From: Paraphoma chrysanthemicola
Taxonomy: Eukaryota > Ascomycota > Dothideomycetes > Pleosporales > Phaeosphaeriaceae
Reading direction: 5' to 3'
DNA length: 64,000 bases
Assembly: GCA_020744225.1 (NCBI GenBank)
Contig: JAGMWG010000008.1
Coordinates: 1,674,001 to 1,738,000, forward strand
Part shown: positions 21,472 through 32,370 of the stretch, in pieces
How the letters are laid out: each line of letters opens with the position of its first letter
Numbering within the stretch: position 1 is the stretch's first letter
Program-made: the position numbers and the translations under genes
Notes under the pieces: generated by a model
The model's database searches: none
What the model was told of the DNA's origin: nothing
The model's input: the letters and a program-made list of their open reading frames with translations, nothing else

Positions 21472-23322
21472 ATGGCTGACACCAAGTACGATGACAAGAT
21501 CGATGTGTCGTCGGAGGGACAAGAGCTCGGTCGCGAGGAAACATGCCAGATCGGCCATGTCGACAACCTCGACCAACTGCAACGGCATTTGGGCAATCGT
21601 CAAGTCCAATTGATCGCCATTGGTGGCTCGATTGGCACGGCGACATTCGTTTCCATTGCCAACGGCCTCGTCAAAGGCGGCCCAGGAAGCCTGTTGCTGG
21701 CGTACACCATCTACAGCTGTATGCTTGGTTTGGTGAACAACTCTATGGCAGAGATGGCGTGTTACATGCCAGTCTCGGGAGGCTTTATCCGGATGGCAGG
21801 GCATTGGGTCGATGAATCGTTGGTAAGTTTCCGTCCAGAAACATTGAATGGGTGCGACGCTGACATGGCTTTGCCTCTGTGTAGGGCTTTTGGGTCGGCT
21901 GGAACTTCTTTCTCTACGAGGCCTTTCTTATCCCTTTCGAAATCTCCGCGTTGAACCTGGTCTTCACCTACTGGACCGACAAGATACCAGTAGCCGCCGT
22001 AGTGGCCGTCTGCATCGTGTTGTACTTGTGAGTTCTGTAGACAGAATCGGCATCTTATCGTGTGCTGACCATCCGAAGCTTCATCAACGCATTTGTGGTC
22101 AAGTGGTACGGCGAAGCCGAGTTCTGGCTCGCGCTGGGCAAAGTCTTCCTCATTCTGATCGTCTTTTCTTTCACATTTATTACCATGGTCGGAGGTAATC
22201 CACAGAAAGACGCCTATGGAGTGAGTAAAGGTGCTTCCTTGACATGCACCGAGTATTGACACTGTGCTACAGTTTCGCTATTGGAACAACCCCGGTGCGT
22301 TCGCAGAGTTCATCACCACTGGAGACCTTGGTCGATTCGAAGGGTTCCTTGGCTGCCTCTGGTCAGCCGCCTTCACAGTCGTCGGACCTGAATATCTCTC
22401 AATGCTTTCTGGCGAAGTCAAACTTCCTCGGCGGTACCTGAAGTCCGCCTTCAAGGTCACCTACGCACGTTTCGCCTTCTTCTTCATCGGCTCTGCCCTG
22501 TGTGTCGGCATTGTGATTCCCTACAACGAAACGACCCTACTAGAAATCCTCAGCGGATCTTCCGAAGGCGCCGGAACAGCAGCAGCATCCCCATACGTCA
22601 TCGCAATGCGCAACTTGAAAATCAGTGGCCTTCCTCATCTGACGAACGCGCTGCTGTGTACATCAATCTTCTCCGCGGGTAACGCTTACACATACTATGG
22701 TACCCGCTCGCTCTACAGTCTGGCGCTCGACGGTCACGCCCCAAAGATCCTAAGGAAATGCACCAAGGCGGGTGTGCCAATGTACTGCTTGTGCATTACC
22801 ATCCTATTCCCATGCCTCGGCTTCCTCAATGTTTCCAGCGGAAGCGCAAAGGTACTGACCTGGTTTACGAACATTATTACCGCGGCCCAGATTATCGACT
22901 ATATCGTTATTTGCATTACATATCTTTTCTGGTATCGCGCTTGCAAAGCACAAGGCCTCGACCGACGATCGATGCCCTACTTTGCCTCCTTCCAGCCGTA
23001 CTCCACCTGGGTAGCTCTGATTTTCCTCACCTGCGTCGTTACCTGCTACGGATATCCCGTGTTTCTACCAGGACGCTGGGCTATCGATACCTTCTTTACC
23101 TTCTATCTGATGGTTCTGGTTGCTCCATTCTTGTTCTTTGGATGGAAGTTCTACAAAGGAACCAAGTTTATCAAGCCTCTCGAAGCCGACCTGCAGTGGC
23201 AAAAGGCAGTGATTGATGCGTACGAAGAGAACTTCACCGAACCCGCTGTCGGATTTTGGCAGGAGATTGGTCAGATGTTCCTGTGTGGACGGACTATCAA
23301 GAAGAGTAAATCCGAAGCTTGA
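21472..23322 (+). CDS. Amino-acid permease (YAT/APC family), candidate proline transporter
   Basis: Proton-coupled plasma-membrane amino-acid permease of the fungal YAT group, to which the Aspergillus proline permease PrnB belongs. Four exons, 21472-21822, 21885-22027, 22079-22220 and 22273-23322, give 561 residues with about 12 hydrophobic segments. The first helix region RQVQLIAIGGSIGTATFVSI, the GGPGSLLLAY motif and the SGGFIRMAGHWVDESLGFWVGWNFF stretch (interrupted by the first intron) are diagnostic of APC permeases; SAAFTVVGPEYLSMLSGEVK carries the conserved GPE. The charged N- and C-terminal tails are cytosolic in the family. All three introns preserve frame. ATG 21472 is chosen because upstream residues lack permease similarity. 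Substrate is inferred from the cluster: proline or a hydroxylated/substituted proline. Confidence 0.92.
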
Positions 23323-23668
23323 GGGGGTGCATGACAACCGGCGCGTGGAATGTGCGCAATCGGGGCCAGCAAAGCATGGTAGGATTCTTGCTGCTAGGAC
23401 AGGTCTTTCATTACGGATTGTGTGAACGCGAAATAGATCCCTATGTGGTGTCATCTTTGATCCCACTCGAATTGAAGTCAATTCTCTTCCTCATCCCCTG
23501 CGTCTAAGTTGCAGTGCGCGTGAGTCGCGTTTACTGTGTACTCGCACCACGCGTTCAAGCTGCGCGCATTCCCATTTCTTGCTGCTTGAAATGTGATCTT
23601 GGCAGTGTATCGGATATCCGCTGCTCAAACACCGAGAATGGTGCATACGTCAGGCGACGGATGCGTGG

Positions 23669-23682
23669 CGGGTAAGCATCCG
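23669..23682. promoter_or_regulatory. CGG-N8-CCG inverted element upstream of the Zn2Cys6 regulator
   Basis: Reads CGGgtaagcatCCG, about 590 bp before the regulator ATG, in the 946-bp spacer 23323-24268. Another CGG/CCG pair with 7-bp spacing lies just downstream in CGGcttccgaCCG. A GATAAG hexamer occurs near 23823. If functional, the regulator may control its own gene. No coding frame supported in the spacer. Confidence 0.45.
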
Positions 23683-24268
23683 AGGTCCATGCATGATGCG
23701 GGTCCGGCTTCCGACCGTATCTTACCGACACCAGACTCCGCAACGGACTTCCAGTTCAGGCGCATCGATGCATGTGGCCCATTGTCGAGTGGCACAAATA
23801 TGACCGCTGCCATATCGTCTGGTGATAAGGACCAGCCTCGATGTTGGAGGACGACGTGATGAGACGTGCCCAGGTGTGGACGAGGCAGCCTCAAATAAGG
23901 GCTCTTGTGTAAGGGCTCTTGTGAATAAGTGAGGTTTTATTGCTGCTATATACATACTTGGAGTCATGATCAAGTGTATGCGCACACGAGATGAAATGTG
24001 ATGATTGAGACAGACCGACGCTGTCAATGGTGACCTGTCTGAACGACGCGTTTCCGCCGCGTGTTTAGACTGCCAAGACTTTCATGTCAACCATTGTTCC
24101 CCGCACCCACCGTTCTCGCTCTGCTATACAGAACCAGCGCTAATCCCACAATCGAGAGCGAGCCGGTGCGAGCCATCTATGGATTCAGATCAAGATGACT
24201 CCTACGCATGAATTGCGCACGCCATTACAGATTCTAGGTTCGCCCAGGCCTTCAGAAACAACAGCACA

Positions 24269-26705
24269 ATGGCAACTACCAGCGACAATCGCAAAGTGAC
24301 CAAAAGGTCATCGAACGCGTATGTCACCTTCATGAAAGACTCACATCCTGCTAAAAGAGTTTTTGAAGTTGCTCTCGATGTAGGCGACAGAAGATCAAAT
24401 GCTCTGGCCAGCAACCATGCCCAAACTGCTCTCGCAAGAACCTTACTTGCATCTTCGATGATCGCGACAATAAGGTGTTGGTGACCCAGGGGTGAGTCTA
24501 ATGGCAAGATTTGGTACTTAGTTGAAGCTGACTTGCGCAGCTACCTATCTGACTTGCAAGCCAAGCTGGCGCGACTGGAGCAAACCACGTCGGAAGGTTC
24601 GCATCCGACTAGGCCACAGCTCGAGGATGAAGAAGGGACCGGTCGTGATCTGGGTACCAGGACACTCCCAGACGATGGCCACCATTCTAGATCTAGTCCC
24701 ATTGGCACACGAGATAGCTCGCCCACAAGTCGACAGAACCCCGAAGATGCAGATTTAACTAATCCCATGCTGGACTCATCCAAATTCATGTCGTCTTCTT
24801 CGGGGCGATCGTGTGAGTTTTCTTAAAAGGTCTCACGCGTAATTGTTGACTGAGCTTGTAGTCTATCTGGGCACTTCATCCAATTGGTCCTTCCACGGAC
24901 AAATCCTTAATCTGGTCCATCAGCACATCCGGAAGTCGCCATTACCTAGCGCTGATTTGCTGTTCGATGGATCAGCTTACGATCTTCCATGGGACGGATC
25001 GCGCAGCCTACCAGAATCCAGCACCCCAGTGATTCCCAGTATCGACTATGCTATCTTCTTGATCAATGCGGTCAAGTTTCATTGTGCTCAACTGGTACAC
25101 TTATTCGACGAAGAAGAGTTTACAGCAAACATGCACGCCTTCTATTCCAACTCGGACAGTGGAGCCTGGAAAGATAGCTTATGGTACATACACTTCTTGC
25201 TAATTATAGCTTTCGGCAAGACGTTCGTGCAGCACAAGAACCAGGCTCCAAGACCACCAGGAGCTGACTTTTTCGTTCAAGCTCTGCAACTTTTGCCAGA
25301 CACTAATCGGTTGTGTCGGGAACCTGTCATGGCCGTCGAGATACTATGCTGCATATCACTGTACTTACAAGCACTCGACTCCCGTAATGCGGCGCATGTC
25401 ACCATTGGCCAAGCAATGCGTATAGCATTGGCGCAGGGCATGCACACCGACATGCCTGTAGCAGACCTCGGCGACGCGACTGTCCAACGCTGTCGCAAGA
25501 TTTGGTGGACCGTATACATCTTAGATCGCCAAATGACGTCTCTGATGGGGCTACCGCAGAACATTCGCGACGATGATATTACCTGCCGACTTCCCAGCTT
25601 CCCAAGCTCAGCACAACGAGGAGCTGCCCTGGACATGCAGATCAAACTTGCTCGGGTATATGCTGAAATCTCGAGAAGTGAGTCATCGTGATCTCAGAAG
25701 TGCACATGTCTTGGCTAACATATCGATTGTGTTAGCGGTATACGGTGTGCAAGGCCGCCTGCGGAAAAGATTCGTCATTAGCATGAAAGCTGTTTTGGAC
25801 AACTTGACTACCCTTGCTCAGGATCTCCGTCACTCTTTTTCTTTACATCCTGATGATCGTTTCGGTGGGATATCACGTATGCCGGCTCACTTACATCTTC
25901 TCTACTATCAGGTCAGTTCCCTACAATTGTTTAGTCCGCTGGAATGTTAATGTTTTGGTCAGACCATTGTGGTGGTGACTAGACCGCTACTATTTTGCTG
26001 CGTCAAGAAGATCTTCGAGTTTCCTCGTGAATTGGAGCCTCTCCTTTCTTCACGGAAGATCAGGCAGCTCTTAAGCATGTCCCTGGAAGCCTCGCAAAAG
26101 ATTTTAAGTATTCTTGAGAGTTTGCAAGAACAAGGCCTTTTAGGTGAGTCATCTACCATGAAATTGTTTATCCGCCAGCTAATCGCGTTGCAGAAACATT
26201 TCTGCCATGGGACCTTGATGCATTGTTTGTGTCCACGATGGCGCTTATATTGATTCGCTTTGTTGATACCAAGCTGCTTGACAATCAAGCCAAATGGCTT
26301 GAAAATGCGTACGGCTACCTTGAAGCTATAGCCTCGAGCGGTAACCGCATCGCGGCATTCCGAATTATCGAGTTACGTAAGCTCGACGAGATGCTTGAAG
26401 ATTATCGACAAAACCAACACCGACCGTCAACTGCATCGACCGTTCCAGATAGTGGCATCGCAATGCCTCAGTCCAGTGTCGAACTTTCCTTTCCAGACGG
26501 ATATCGATCCACTGCAGTGCTTATGCCGCCAGACCAGGGTATGACACCAATGTACACCAGCTTAAGCGACGGAGGCAGCGGATTCGGGGAAGATCTGACA
26601 GCAGAACAAATTCTGGCCGTGGCAGAATCTATGGACATTGACGGCACGGACTGGTTGTCTTTTGTGCCGCTCGATAGCTATCAAATGGTTGATCCTCGAT
26701 TGTAA
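24269..26705 (+). CDS. Zn2Cys6 transcription activator, PrnA/Put3-like cluster regulator
   Basis: Seven exons (24269-24318, 24369-24491, 24541-24812, 24862-25677, 25736-25911, 25963-26143, 26194-26705) encode 709 residues. The binuclear cluster begins at residue 18, CSRCRRQKIKCSGQQPCPNC then SRKNLTC (C-x2-C-x6-C-x5-C-x2-C-x6-C), assembled only when intron 1 is removed between Ala17 and Cys18. It is followed by a linker and short coiled coil (YLSDLQAKLARLE). The middle carries the fungal-specific transcription factor domain (RCRKIWWTVYILDRQMTSLMGLP, DDDITCRLP). The C-terminus is acidic, a plausible activation domain. It lies inside the catabolic cluster between the permease and the flavoenzyme, so a pathway-specific inducer-responsive activator is the likely role; orthology to PrnA is inferred. 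Confidence 0.92.
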
Positions 26706-26800
26706 ATCGCAAGAGCGGGCAGCATCATTCTTCTGGCTTAGCGACTTCGAATTATTTCGTAATCACCATTACAATCTTCTATCTTCTGCTACCAGTTCTT

Positions 26801-28175
26801 TCACAATTTCGCCAATAGGGGCGAACTCGACTGTATATCGCACAATTCCTTCACGTCGCCTATTCTCCAACTCACATCATCCTCGGAGCTCTCACCTTTC
26901 GCTTCCGCCTTTGGTACTCTCCACCGCCATCGCTTGATGCTCTGTATGCCGCCGGATTCTTGGAGCAGATTCTTGACCCAGCAGCCCACAATGGGAAACA
27001 TCTTGAATCCATGACCAGAGTCTCCGGACAAAAGTACAACAGAAGATGAGGTTTGCGGAACGTAATCGATCACGAAATCAGAGTCTGCGGTGTCTGCAAA
27101 CCAGCATAATGATTTCCCGACGAGTGGCCGGTCCGCAAGATGTGGAAGTGTTTGGCGAAGGAGTTCACGCATCTTTCTCTCGTCTTCTGGGGGTACAAAT
27201 CCTCGGCTTGGTTCAGCGGGTGCTTCTGAAACACCGTTCGCTGGGTTGGTGTTGATGTAGCCTCCACCCATTGGGCAAAGCTTTAGAAGATTTGTCTTCG
27301 GGTCTGGTTCAAAGAAGAAGCCCAGGTCTCGCGCATACGTTACAGGAATGCCGCGCAGTGCAGCTGATTCTTCATCGCTGAGCCGAATATGTGCGACAGA
27401 CCAGGACTTCGCAGAGACTTCCTTGCCGATTTCCGGGAGCACTTTGGTTGCTGCTGCACCAGCAGCGACGATTACAAGCGAGGCTGTATGGAAACGACCG
27501 GCTTCGGTGCGCACACCAACACTGTTCCTGTTGGAACCATTTCCTTCATACACTACCTCTCTTATCGCACCTATTTTACGACCGAGATAGAATCTGACAC
27601 CTTTCGATCGCGCTTCTCGATAAATTCCGCGCAGGGCGTTGGCCGAGTGTACGTAACCATCGTACCTACTCAGATATCCTTTCCAACCGGGCAATTCTCC
27701 GGCTTTGAATTGCCAACAAAATGATTTGATATCATCTGGGCCATTAATGGTGTCGACGTATGGCTTCATTTCCGGATGTCTTTCCGCCGCTGCATGAAAG
27801 CGCTTCATCGTGTCGGCAGCTTTTTGGGGTGCTTTACCAGTGACACAGTTCAGGTAGCCAACACGATGAAAATACGGTGCATACAGAGGTGTCTGCCAGG
27901 CTTGCGTTGCTTCCTTCAGTGTTTGTCAATGGTGCATCCTGCTCACACTGGGATCTGGCACTCACCACCGCGAGATCCGTATAGAAGTCATCTTCATATT
28001 CTGCGCGCATGATCTTATTAAGATCGTTTGCAGCTGACCATCGGGAGGGAATTTCCTCGTCCTTCTCAAAGACGGTAATGTCCGTGTAGCCTTGGTTAGA
28101 GAGCTCAAGAGCGGTCGAAAGTCCGAATGCGCCAGCGCCAATGATGGCAATTGGATCATTCTTTGAGATACCCAT
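26801..28175 (-). CDS. Peroxisomal FAD-dependent amine/imino-acid oxidase (sarcosine oxidase / fructosyl amino-acid oxidase family)
   Basis: Exons 28175-27966 and 27913-26801 give 440 residues, the family length. The N-terminal dinucleotide-binding motif is DPIAIIGAGAFGLSTALEL. GKSLCWFADTADSDF holds Cys340 at the position where this family binds FAD covalently, and SGDSGHGFKMFPIVG is the hallmark C-terminal motif of fructosyl amino-acid and sarcosine oxidases. The protein ends in AKL, a PTS1 peroxisomal signal. Members oxidise secondary amines (N-methyl, N-fructosyl or cyclic such as pipecolate) to imines with release of H2O2. In a proline cluster the substrate may be a substituted or hydroxylated imino acid (inference). 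The 52-nt intron must be removed to restore EATQAWQTPLY. It converges with the regulator gene at a 95-bp gap and diverges from the membrane-protein gene. Confidence 0.9.
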
Positions 28176-28317
28176 GTTGGCAATGGAAAACTTGTGAAGA
28201 GCGTTGACGCAGCTGTACAATCTATGCAAGTTTGGCACTGTCACGATTTAAGAGGATCACCTAGCAGATTCACACAAGCACGTTTGGGCGATGCAACCCG
28301 AAGCTGTCATGCGATCT

Positions 28318-28331
28318 CGGGCCCAAGGCCG
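28318..28331. promoter_or_regulatory. CGG-N8-CCG inverted element in the oxidase/membrane-protein shared promoter
   Basis: Reads CGGgcccaaggCCG, 143 bp from the oxidase ATG and 423 bp from the membrane-protein ATG, within the 578-bp divergent spacer 28176-28753. A near-match with 9-bp spacing, CGGtttccccttCCG, lies further right near 28510. No other feature supported in this spacer. Confidence 0.5.
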
Positions 28332-28753
28332 TGCACTACCCCACGTCAACCCTTTTTGGAGGACATCGCTCGAGGTGCAGGAAGTACAATAATGGGACTA
28401 TCGAGAAGGGAGCTGGGCCTAGTTTGCCTCGTTTTCGAATCCGACTGGCCGGGTCCTTGCAACTTTCTAGAGCCGTCAAGATCCGTTATGGCATCGGTAG
28501 CTTGTCCGTCGGTTTCCCCTTCCGCATCGGGACTGGCGCCATGTGACATGCTCCCGAGGTCGAAGACCAGTAACTGACTGCGGCATGATTTTTCCATAGT
28601 GAGATATTGGCAGTAGTCCATATCGCGAGCATTGCCGATATATCGTTGCTGTCGGTATAGCGCAGGTTGTCTCATCAGATTGAGTTGCGGTCAACGACGA
28701 TGGTTACTGTGTTGGAGATCACAACAGATTAGCTATTCGAGAGCTGTTCTTCC

Positions 28754-29685
28754 ATGGCACAAGAATTGCAAGAAATCACAATTGATCAGCGATGGAGGTC
28801 AAGCAAACTACCCGGCCTTTTGGCAGGTGATATTGCGGCAGCAGGCATATCAGCGACGTTTGTGAGTCCACTGATTACTGCTATCGACAGGTCCGTAACA
28901 CAATTCCCTGTTCCAGGACAATTCATTGACTTCAAGATAGAGCCGTAGTCGAGAATGCGGCATCATGCAAGCATCCGCTTCTTTCCACCTTGAAGACCCA
29001 CATGTTGTCTTCATTCCGACATCCACGACTATTTTTCGCGGCAAAACCCTTCTTTTACGTCTGGACGTTATACGCGGCAACATATACCACAGCAAACACA
29101 GTTGACAGTGTCGCGAAGACCTTCACAACTAAAGCAGATCAAGTCCTGGTTAGCTCCGTCACCTTTATCTCAACCTGCGTTGTCAATGTACCCCTGGGAG
29201 TTTGGAAGGATGTTCGATTTGTTCAGCTATATGGCCGTCCTAAACATGAATCGATGACTCCAGCGATAGCCAAGGCTGCGGCGAATTCGACAAAGAGTAC
29301 TTCGACTCAAGCTACAAAAGTGCCTCGAATCGTCGGCGCGACCTTCCTCTTCCGAGATGCAATCACAATATTCGGATCAGTAAATCTTCCTCCAATGCTC
29401 TCACCACTGCTGGCAGACTCATACTTCGCCAATCCAGCATTGAAAATGGCTGCATTGCAACTTTCGGTGCCGATATTATCTCAAGTGGTGGCAACTCCGG
29501 TGCATCTGCTTGCTCTGGACCTGTACAACAACCCACAGAAAGAAGGCAGTGCTTCTCGTTCAGCAAGAATGCGGCGAAGTCTAGTCCCAACCACAGCAAT
29601 GAGGTGCTCAAGGATTGTGCCGGCTTTTGGAGCTGGGCTCGTCGCGAACACAGAGTTAAGAGAATACTTCCATAGTATTCTTTGA
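28754..29685 (+). CDS. Multi-span membrane protein, possible divergent mitochondrial-carrier fold
   Basis: Exons 28754-28890 and 28941-29685 encode 293 residues. I do not recognise a named family. Hydrophobic helices recur in three parts, each with a Pro followed about 6-7 residues later by Asp: SPLITAIDR (Pro39), VPLGVWKDVR (Pro130) and TPVHLLALDLY (Pro232). The roughly 100-residue spacing and total length match the tripartite plan of mitochondrial carriers (P-x-[DE]-x-x-[RK]), but the signature is degenerate. If correct, it could move proline or a pathway intermediate across the inner membrane, where the neighbouring PRODH and P5CDH act; this is inference. The 50-nt intron removal restores frame exactly (Arg46). 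Alternative: an unrelated fungal membrane protein. Confidence 0.75.
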
Positions 29686-30116
29686 AAACAGTGAAAAGCC
29701 TTAGATGGATTGCATTGGGTCAGAACAGCTTTTGATTCTATAAACGTAGATAGATCAACCTGAAAGCATTAATCTATTTCAAAGATAAACAAATACTTTC
29801 GAAATCGTGTAATTATAGCTTCCTCACAGCCAATTGCCGTTATTAATTCAGCGCTAATATGTCCCGCTGAGTGCGACAATCGAATGAGCACTCTGATATG
29901 CACGCTTCATACAGTGTTCTCGATATGCTTCATATTGACCCGACTGAAACCGCACAACCCCGCACCATACCCGAAGCAGCATCTAGGTATGCATCCAGCT
30001 ATCATCTCGTAATAGCAACGAACCAGCGCATCACATCTGCTTATCGTCTCGTCGCATGACGAAGCTCGTCATTCGCAAGGAGCACCAATCGCCCGATGTA
30101 GCCTACGAATCCGAAT

Positions 30117-30130
30117 CGGCTAGGTGTCCG
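30117..30130. promoter_or_regulatory. CGG-N8-CCG inverted element upstream of proline dehydrogenase
   Basis: Reads CGGctaggtgtCCG (TCGG-N8-CCGA), 261 bp before the proline dehydrogenase ATG, in the 705-bp spacer 29686-30390. The same sequence also contains everted CCGaatCGG immediately to the left. A TATAAG sequence near 30247 could be the core promoter. Nothing else supported in the spacer. Confidence 0.5.
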
Positions 30131-30390
30131 AGCTGCGGTACGAGACAGCGCAATGGTCACGAGTAACGTGGGGCACTGGGCAGTGGTGTTCGAGAGCGCG
30201 AAGCGGGGTTGTGAGCTTCAAGATAGTGCAGGATGGAGATAAAGGATATAAGCTACATCAAAAAGGAGCGACTTGTATGTAGCACTTCCTTCTACGACGC
30301 CCAATCTTCCTGCGCTTTCCAAGGGCAAGATCTCTCAGACAGCGGCATCTTAAAGTGTCTTATACTTATCAGCAACTTAACATCAATATC

Positions 30391-31896
30391 ATGATTCAAC
30401 CGCGATTTGGCGGACCAAGTCTACGATGTGTGGCAACAAGGAAAACGTTCGGCACCAAGTTCAGCACATTCGAAATCCGATGCAATTCAACAACAGCAAT
30501 CCCGCAGGTGAAGAGGACCGAAAATGCACATGATGTGGCGACCACAACAGCAAAGCGAAGACTTGTAGAGCACCCACTCTCTGTCATGCCAACAAACATG
30601 CTCCTCCGGTCACTATTCATTGCCACAGTCTCATCCAACAAGCTTTTACTCCTGCCAGCCTTACAACTACTCGCGTTTTTCGCGAAACCAAACCGGAGTT
30701 TCTTATTCAACGTCGACCGTAATCCGGTATTAAAGACGATATTGAAGCGAACTTTATACAACCAGTTTTGCGCAGGAGAGACGGAAAAGGAGACAAGAGC
30801 ATGTGTGCAGCGACTGAAAGAGCTCGGGTTCAAGGGAGTGATCCTGACCTTTGCGAAAGAGACGGTCTTTGACAACAGGGCTAAGAAATCGGAGCTTTTG
30901 AGCAGTACGTCGGACAAGTTCCATGAGATGGAAGCTGCTGTTACGGATGACACCGATATCGAGGCATGGCGAGTGGGTACTTTGAAGACTGTGGACCTGA
31001 TCTCGGAAGGTGATATTCTTGCCATCAAGTGAGTCCCAGTATTCCTTGCAATGCTATAAAGTCGACTCTAACACGATTGCAGAACTACAGGAGGCGGACC
31101 TGCAGTTGTCGAAAGCTTCGCAAAAGGCGAGCTCCCACCACAGCAAATGCTTGATGCGCTCGATGAAATCGCCGTTCGATGCAAAGAACGTGGCATCCAG
31201 ATCATCGTGGATGCCGAATCACAGATTTGGCAAAAGGGCATTAGTCGAACTGCCCTCGAACTCATGCGCAAATTCAACACCGATGGCAAAGCAGTCATCT
31301 ACAACACCTACCAAGCATATCTCAAAGCAACACCGGCCAACGTCGCGGCCCATCTCGCTGAGGCGCAGAAAGGCGGCTTTACATTGGGCCTGAAGCTCGT
31401 TCGCGGCGCATATATTCTGTCGGACGAGAGAAGTCTCATCCACGACACCAAGCAAGATACCGACGACGCCTACAACGGCATCGCACAAGGCGCACTCCGT
31501 CAACAGATTGGCGACTTCGGCGCGTCCGGCCCCAACGCAAAACCATTCCCTTCAGTCAATCTTTTTCTCGCTTCTCACAACCGTGACAGTGTCCTCTCCG
31601 CCCATCGACTCCGGCAGCAGCGTATCGAAGCCGGCCTTCCCACTGTGCCAATCGCATTTGGACAATTGCACGGCATGAGCGACGAGGTCAGCTTTTCATT
31701 ACTCGCTGAGAAGGACGAGAACCAAAATCCACCCGATGTCCTGAAGTGTACAACGTGGGGCACTATGGGCGAATGTATTGGGTATTTGGTTCGGAGAGGC
31801 GTAGAGAATAGGGATGCTGCATTGAGGACAAAGGATGAATTTGTGGCGCTCAGAAGCGAGACGTGGAGGAGGGTAAGGGGCGTGTTTTCTGGATAG
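30391..31896 (+). CDS. PUT1: Proline dehydrogenase (proline oxidase), mitochondrial
   Basis: FAD enzyme of the mitochondrial inner membrane that oxidises proline to P5C and passes electrons to ubiquinone; relatives (PRODH2) act on 4-hydroxyproline. Exons 30391-31028 and 31083-31896 give 483 residues. ATG 30391 begins a basic, Ser/Thr-rich presequence (MIQPRFGGPSLRCVATRK). PRODH barrel motifs: RLKELGFKGVILTFAKE, IQIIVDAESQIWQ, IYNTYQAYLKATP, GLKLVRGAYI, FLASHNRDS, FGQLHGMSDEVSF and the C-terminal YLVRRGVENRDA that binds the substrate carboxylate. The intron junction falls at LAIK/TTGGGP. It corresponds to prnD of Aspergillus. Whether it prefers proline or hydroxyproline cannot be told by eye. 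Confidence 0.95.
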
Positions 31897-32194
31897 CTTT
31901 TCTTTTAGACGACATTCAAGAATGAAGCCTTCGAGCATCATAGTTGCGATTACTTTCGAAGGAGATACTTCCTACTCTCTGCCTCGATGCGCTGGCGCCA
32001 ACACTGCAGTCCCCACACCCTTGTTGCCCTTACCCATGCAACGTGCTTATCTTGAGACGCGATCACGCCGCATTCTGCACCCAAGTGAGCGGTTACAATC
32101 GGTGTCGCATCATGTACGAGTCCAGATGCAGATCGACGTTGTGATGAGGGGTACCGAAGTCGCTCGGGCGCAGCCAATCAGAGTGACCTGGGAC

Positions 32195-32208
32195 CGGATG
32201 CGCTCCCG
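32195..32208. promoter_or_regulatory. CGG-N8-CCG inverted element upstream of the P5C-reductase-like gene
   Basis: Reads CGGatgcgctcCCG, 163 bp before the ATG at 32371, in the 474-bp spacer 31897-32370. A CCAAT-box-like GCCAATC lies just upstream at about 32173. No gene in the spacer. Confidence 0.5.
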
Positions 32209-32370
32209 ACTTGCACCTTCCTGCATTGAGATTCAGATCAAGTAGTCGACAATGACCGTCGAATCGGTCAATCCCTTCAAAAGTTCTCGTCATATTCCAC
32301 ATACCCCAATCTGGTCTCCTAGATAAATATTGCTCAGGCTTGATCTGTGAGCATCGCTCGCTCGAACGAC

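Noticed and set aside
22758..23216. 152-residue + strand ORF
   Set aside because: Alternate frame inside the last permease exon.
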